NCBI RefSeq assembly: GCF_011074795.1
Contig: NZ_JAAMPF010000009.1
Location: 1 to 64,000, forward strand
Direction: 5' to 3'
Length of the DNA stretch: 64,000 bases
Source of the DNA: Marinobacter salicampi
GTDB taxonomy: Bacteria > Pseudomonadota > Gammaproteobacteria > Pseudomonadales > Oleiphilaceae
The notes under the pieces were generated by a model. The model saw only the letters and a list, made by a program, of their open reading frames with translations, had not been told where the DNA came from and made no database searches. The translations under genes and the position numbers were made by a program. This document shows, piece after piece, positions 60,801 to 64,000 of this stretch (positions within the stretch are counted from its first letter, which is position 1; each line of letters begins with the position of its first letter).

Positions 60801-62711
60801 TTATGTATTGAACGCCTCCTTGATATCTTCAATTGACGAGTGCGCCTTCGTCGAAGACGGGCTCATGGCGAGGGTGGTGCTCACCTCCGGTGCAACCATC
60901 GCCGGGTCCAGCGACAGGATAACGTAGCCTCCTACGGCTCCGGCGCCGAAGCCTGGGGCAAAAACCAGCGAGCGTTTGTTGATCGCTCCGTCGAAGACAG
61001 CGTCAGCGAGCGCGATCGGAATGCTGGCCGCAGAGGCGTTGCCGACCTCGGAGATGTTGAAATAGATGTCTTTACCGTCGATCCCCTGGGCTTCGGTGAT
61101 CTCGGTGATCATGTTCTTGTTGGCCTGGTGAGGCACGATGATGTCGATCTCAAGGCCGAGTCCGGAAAGTTCGCCCATCATCTGGTTCAGGTAGCGCTTG
61201 ACCAACGCCTTGACCTCGGGGCCATAGACGGTGATGTCGTTGTCGAAATCGTGATTCGGCCAGATGATCGAGTTCACCTGGCTGGCGGGCCCGCTGGCAT
61301 AGGTCTGGATCACATGAATGTCACGTTCACCGTCGGACGGCGCAATCACCACAGCGGCGGCTCCGTCACCAAAGATCATCCGCGACGGCCGGGCATTACC
61401 GATCTTGTCCGAAAACTTCTCCGCCAGGACCAGCAGGACTGGGCGTTCGATCTCCCGCAGCAAGCGGACCGCCTCGGCGACGCCGTAGGGGAACCCGGCG
61501 CAGGCTGCAACAATGTCGGCCGAGCAGTGGGTCTGCAGAATACCCAACTGACCTGAGAGCCAGGTGGCCGTTGACGGTATCAGTCGGCTCGAGGTACAGG
61601 AGCAGAACAGCACCGCACCGATTTCCTCGGACCCGCGACCGGCATGTTTCATCGCTGCCCGCGCGGCCTCGAGGGCGATATTCTCCAGGGGCTCGGCGGT
61701 ATAACGGCGCCTTTCGATGCCGGTTTTGTCGGCGATTTCCTTCGCGCTCATCGGCGACCATGAGGACGGGGAGTTGCGCACGACATCCTCGTTTGAGCAG
61801 ACGACCTCACCCTTGCGGATGGCCAGCGCCTCGATCTTCGGTTGGATCGGCGCATCGTCACCGATCACCGTCGGCGGATAGGGCCTGACGGGCTCGACTG
61901 CAGCATCTGGCGTCGGGGCCTGCTTCGCGACGGTGGTACCCTTCTTTTCGCGGTTGATGAATTCGAGCACGTGGCGGTTTTTCGGATAAAACAGCACGAC
62001 GATATCGTCATCCTGCATCTCGGCCAACGGCTTCAGTCTGGCCTGGCTCCGGTCCCAGGGCTGTTGGTTATGCAGCACCATCGACCAGCGCCGGAGTGCC
62101 TCGAGTTCGGCCTGCTGGTCTGTGACGTCGAGGATGTCGTCGATGCTGAAGCGCGGGTGGTCGGGATTATAGTTGCCGAGGGTGGTCGTGCTGGCATCGG
62201 CAGTGGCAAGCGCTTCAGCAATCGTGGCTTTGATCGGCGGCAGTGACGTTGCATGATAGAGCTTGTTTGAGAAGCAGTCGAAGAGCCTGTCGAACAGCTC
62301 GTCTTCAGCCGCAGCGTTCCACTTCGCCGGTAGCTGTGCGTAGGCCTCTCGGACGCTTTCGGTCTTGGCTTTCCGCCCCTCCCAGGGCTGCAGCAGAGGC
62401 ACGAAGATATCGTCGCGGTTCCGCGGGACATCGCGCCAGCGCATCGGCTGCTTGTCATACATTACCAGCGCGTACCGGTTCGCCCAGAAAAGATGCAGGC
62501 CGATGTCGCGCAACAGGTCGTAACGGGTCGCGTAGCCTCTAGCTGCCGCGCGCTCGGCGATTTCTGTGCCGGTCGGCGCTTTCACTTCGAAGTCGCGCCG
62601 AATGATCGCCTTCAACTGGTCGAGATCGCTGATGGTCGAAAAGTCGAGTTCGGTAAAAATGCTCGAGGGAAACACCAGCTTCCCGTGTCTGTTCAGTCGG
62701 AACGGTTTCAT
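60801..62711 (-). CDS. Beta-ketoacyl-ACP synthase III-type enzyme with a long N-terminal extension
   Basis: 636 residues. The C-terminal 330 are KAS III-like with a full triad: Cys in IVAACAGFPYG near 404, His in VPHQANKNM near 527 and Asn in ISEVGNASAAS near 555. Residues 1-290 (start MKPFRLNRHGKLVFPSSIFT) match no family I know and look globular, with an Asp/Arg-rich helix and W-rich parts. The last 40 residues are Ser/Thr-rich. The enzyme would condense acyl-CoA or acyl-ACP with malonyl-ACP, or join two acyl groups as OleA does. AAGGAG precedes the ATG. Confidence 0.8.
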   Translation of the reverse strand: MKPFRLNRHGKLVFPSSIFTELDFSTISDLDQLKAIIRRDFEVKAPTGTEIAERAAARGYATRYDLLRDIGLHLFWANRYALVMYDKQPMRWRDVPRNRDDIFVPLLQPWEGRKAKTESVREAYAQLPAKWNAAAEDELFDRLFDCFSNKLYHATSLPPIKATIAEALATADASTTTLGNYNPDHPRFSIDDILDVTDQQAELEALRRWSMVLHNQQPWDRSQARLKPLAEMQDDDIVVLFYPKNRHVLEFINREKKGTTVAKQAPTPDAAVEPVRPYPPTVIGDDAPIQPKIEALAIRKGEVVCSNEDVVRNSPSSWSPMSAKEIADKTGIERRRYTAEPLENIALEAARAAMKHAGRGSEEIGAVLFCSCTSSRLIPSTATWLSGQLGILQTHCSADIVAACAGFPYGVAEAVRLLREIERPVLLVLAEKFSDKIGNARPSRMIFGDGAAAVVIAPSDGERDIHVIQTYASGPASQVNSIIWPNHDFDNDITVYGPEVKALVKRYLNQMMGELSGLGLEIDIIVPHQANKNMITEITEAQGIDGKDIYFNISEVGNASAASIPIALADAVFDGAINKRSLVFAPGFGAGAVGGYVILSLDPAMVAPEVSTTLAMSPSSTKAHSSIEDIKEAFNT

Positions 62712-62926
62712 GATAGCTCCTTGCTGGTACCGATAGCTTGTAGGAAGCTGTATTTCTGCAGCTTCTGCCTGCGTCTCTGCGGCCTCGGAAATGAAACCTT
62801 GTCCCGATAATTCGCCAGTTTTTTAGTCTTGTGTCTAGGCAGTATAGCCGCCCGTGGCCCTGCGGGTTATCCATCGGGTGCTTAATCCAATCCGGACCCA
62901 AAAATGGGACACCTTGTGAGAGGTTA

Positions 62927-63013
62927 GGGAGCGCTGGGTCTAGAAGAAGGGAGCGCCGGGTCAGGAGAAGGCAACGCGGGGTTTAGAAGAAGGCAACGCC
63001 GGGGATCAAATGA
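62927..63013. repeat. Tandem repeat, four units of about 22 bp
   Basis: Units begin GGGAGCGCTGGG, GGGAGCGCCGGG, GGCAACGCGGGG and GGCAACGCCGGG, with AGAAGAA or GGAGAA spacers. The fourth unit is incomplete. They lie between the KAS III and CIA30 genes in a 330-base gap that also has traces of the dispersed repeat (62790-62815). No gene is seen there. Confidence 0.6.
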
Positions 63014-63038
63014 TTTCTGTTGAAGAGCCCGCTGAGAT

Positions 63039-63572
63039 TCAGAGAAAAAAGCCGAATCGCCGCACGCAGACGTCAACGTCGAAGGCCGAGCCAATGGCGA
63101 CGACGGCAACACTTCTGATGTTCGCAGGCTGCAGCTCAGCGTCGGTACGGTGGGCCTGCAGCTGGGAGTAAGGTACAACGAAACGGGTCCGGCGCGGCTC
63201 CGCCTGCAAGGTACAACGAAAGGATTGCCAGGGCTTTTCCAGTTGATCGGTCTTTACGTGCAGGTTGTAGTCATGCGCCCCGCCCAACAATTCGATGAAC
63301 AGGCCGCCGTAGTCGGCTCGCAAGTGATCAGGCTCGATCTCGAGCTTCATCTGCAAGAACCCGCCGTTGTTCTCGAGCCGGGTACGGCCCGACAGACAGG
63401 CGCAGGATGAGCCATATCGGTCTTCCTGTCGCAGTGTGCCACTGGAAACGCCGCCCATAACCTGATCGCTAACCAGGGTCCAGGGCGAAGGTCCATCCTG
63501 ACCAGCGCGATAAACGTCGACCAGTCGTTCAGCACGGACCTCGGGGCCTCGGGTCTCCAACCGTTCATTCAT
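63039..63572 (-). CDS. CIA30 family protein (complex I intermediate-associated 30-like)
   Basis: 177 residues, cytoplasmic. The family opener WTLVSDQVMGGVSSGTL is near residue 31, followed by LENNGGFLQMKLEI and DYGGLFIELLGG and a C-terminal IRSVAVVAIGSAFDVDVCVR. CIA30 is a galactose-binding-like beta sandwich; bacterial members are of unknown role. The ribosome site is weak. Confidence 0.82.
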   Translation of the reverse strand: MNERLETRGPEVRAERLVDVYRAGQDGPSPWTLVSDQVMGGVSSGTLRQEDRYGSSCACLSGRTRLENNGGFLQMKLEIEPDHLRADYGGLFIELLGGAHDYNLHVKTDQLEKPWQSFRCTLQAEPRRTRFVVPYSQLQAHRTDAELQPANIRSVAVVAIGSAFDVDVCVRRFGFFL

Positions 63573-63623
63573 AGTCTTGTAACCATCCAGATCCAGGATT
63601 CCGGTTGCTTTGCCGAAAACAAC

Positions 63624-63794
63624 TCAATGACGCGGGCCATCGTCATCCGGAGACGAGCTGTCATACGGTTTGACGTAGTAATCCTTTTTCTCCACTGTTT
63701 TCACTTCCGGATGTTCAATGCGATTTTTGCGGCGGCCCCGATAGAGCCAGTAGACCACGGCGGCGCCGATAATAATCAGGATGATCCATTTCAC
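63624..63794 (-). CDS. Small membrane-anchored protein, hypothetical
   Basis: 56 residues from a GTG with GGAGG about 9 bases upstream. One membrane helix (WIILIIIGAAVVYWLYRG) is followed by a basic then acidic tail (DSSSPDDDGPRH). The frame further upstream is not protein-like. Family unknown. It lies 51 bases beyond the CIA30 start codon on the same strand. Confidence 0.55.
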   Translation of the reverse strand: MKWIILIIIGAAVVYWLYRGRRKNRIEHPEVKTVEKKDYYVKPYDSSSPDDDGPRH

Positions 63795-64000
63795 GTCCGT
63801 TCCCTCCCTGGTTGTATATCTTTTATTCAGACATTTGCACGGTGGCCCGTCAATGCCAAAACCGCAAAACCGGACAGCCCTGATTACTAAGGAGTCGGTC
63901 CCGGTAGGGTTAATCAAAAAATTAGGTGCTTTTCACACCGGGTGTCGTCAATACTGAACGAAGTGCGCAACCTTATTGCGCGGTCTGGCAGGGAAGGCGG
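63795..64000. other. Intergenic end of the window
   Basis: About 200 bases with no recognisable gene, RNA or strong structure. Probably the promoter region of the small membrane protein and of a gene outside the window. Confidence 0.35.

Noticed and set aside
62927..63013. CRISPR array
   Set aside because: Units are about 22 bp with no separate unique spacers and no cas genes nearby. It is a plain tandem repeat.

Overview
The window reads as chromosomal DNA of a moderately GC-rich marine or halophilic gammaproteobacterium. Marinobacter or a close relative is my best guess (inference). The reasons are RlmF and RadD, several compatible-solute systems (a betaine ABC importer, a BetT-type carrier and a choline dehydrogenase), a TRAP carrier, and a metabolism rich in surfactant and lipid enzymes. 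I see no rRNA operon, CRISPR array, prophage or complete tRNA.

Layout. 1-10.3 kb is patchy accessory DNA: small proteins, a RAYT/TnpA_REP transposase, an M14 peptidase, an alpha-hydroxy acid oxidase, a hipA-hipB toxin-antitoxin pair and a secreted OB-fold-like protein. 10.3-14.5 kb is a betaine/proline ABC importer with a fused double permease. 14.6-21.4 kb holds rlmF and a tolC-adaptor-RND pump operon. 21.5-29.5 kb is a scarred region with slyD, an alkylsulfatase, a His-rich metal-binding protein, a MOSC protein, a P-type ATPase and remnants of three broken genes (arsR, a nucleoside deoxyribosyltransferase, a hydrogenase beta subunit). 29.7-34.7 kb is a choline uptake and oxidation cluster (betT, TorF-like porin, betA, cytochrome c). 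34.8-42.6 kb holds an HMG-CoA reductase with an extra N-terminal domain, a phosphodiesterase, a NUDIX hydrolase, a metallo-beta-lactamase-fold protein, radD and an MscS channel. A 3' tRNA-Pro fragment at 42.65 kb looks like an island scar. 42.7-55.4 kb has ggt, an alpha/beta hydrolase, a DUF6351 protein, a DUF2459 lipoprotein, a methyltransferase, a NYN-domain protein, a PEP-CTERM protein, an outer-membrane barrel and katG. 55.7-64 kb has a DctPQM TRAP transporter, an FAD oxidoreductase, a protein made of two long repeats, a KAS III enzyme with a long N-terminal extension, a CIA30 protein and a small membrane protein.

The most unusual feature is a dispersed repeat with core ACCGGGACAGATCTATTTTC. 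I count about 20 copies in both orientations, nearly all between genes and often at stop codons. A transposase of the RAYT class lies inside one cluster, and a second copy of that transposase's 5' flank, without the gene, sits at 15.6 kb. In several genes the stop codon lies inside a copy. Three further repeat pairs also occur: about 100 bp flanking slyD-alkylsulfatase, 45 bp copying the 5' coding end of the HMG-CoA reductase gene, and about 70 bp upstream of radD and of the hydrogenase remnant. The 5' end of radD is an 18-bp triplication that creates a short upstream reading frame ending directly at the radD start codon.

All assignments come from reading the sequence and from memory of protein families. 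No database search was run.
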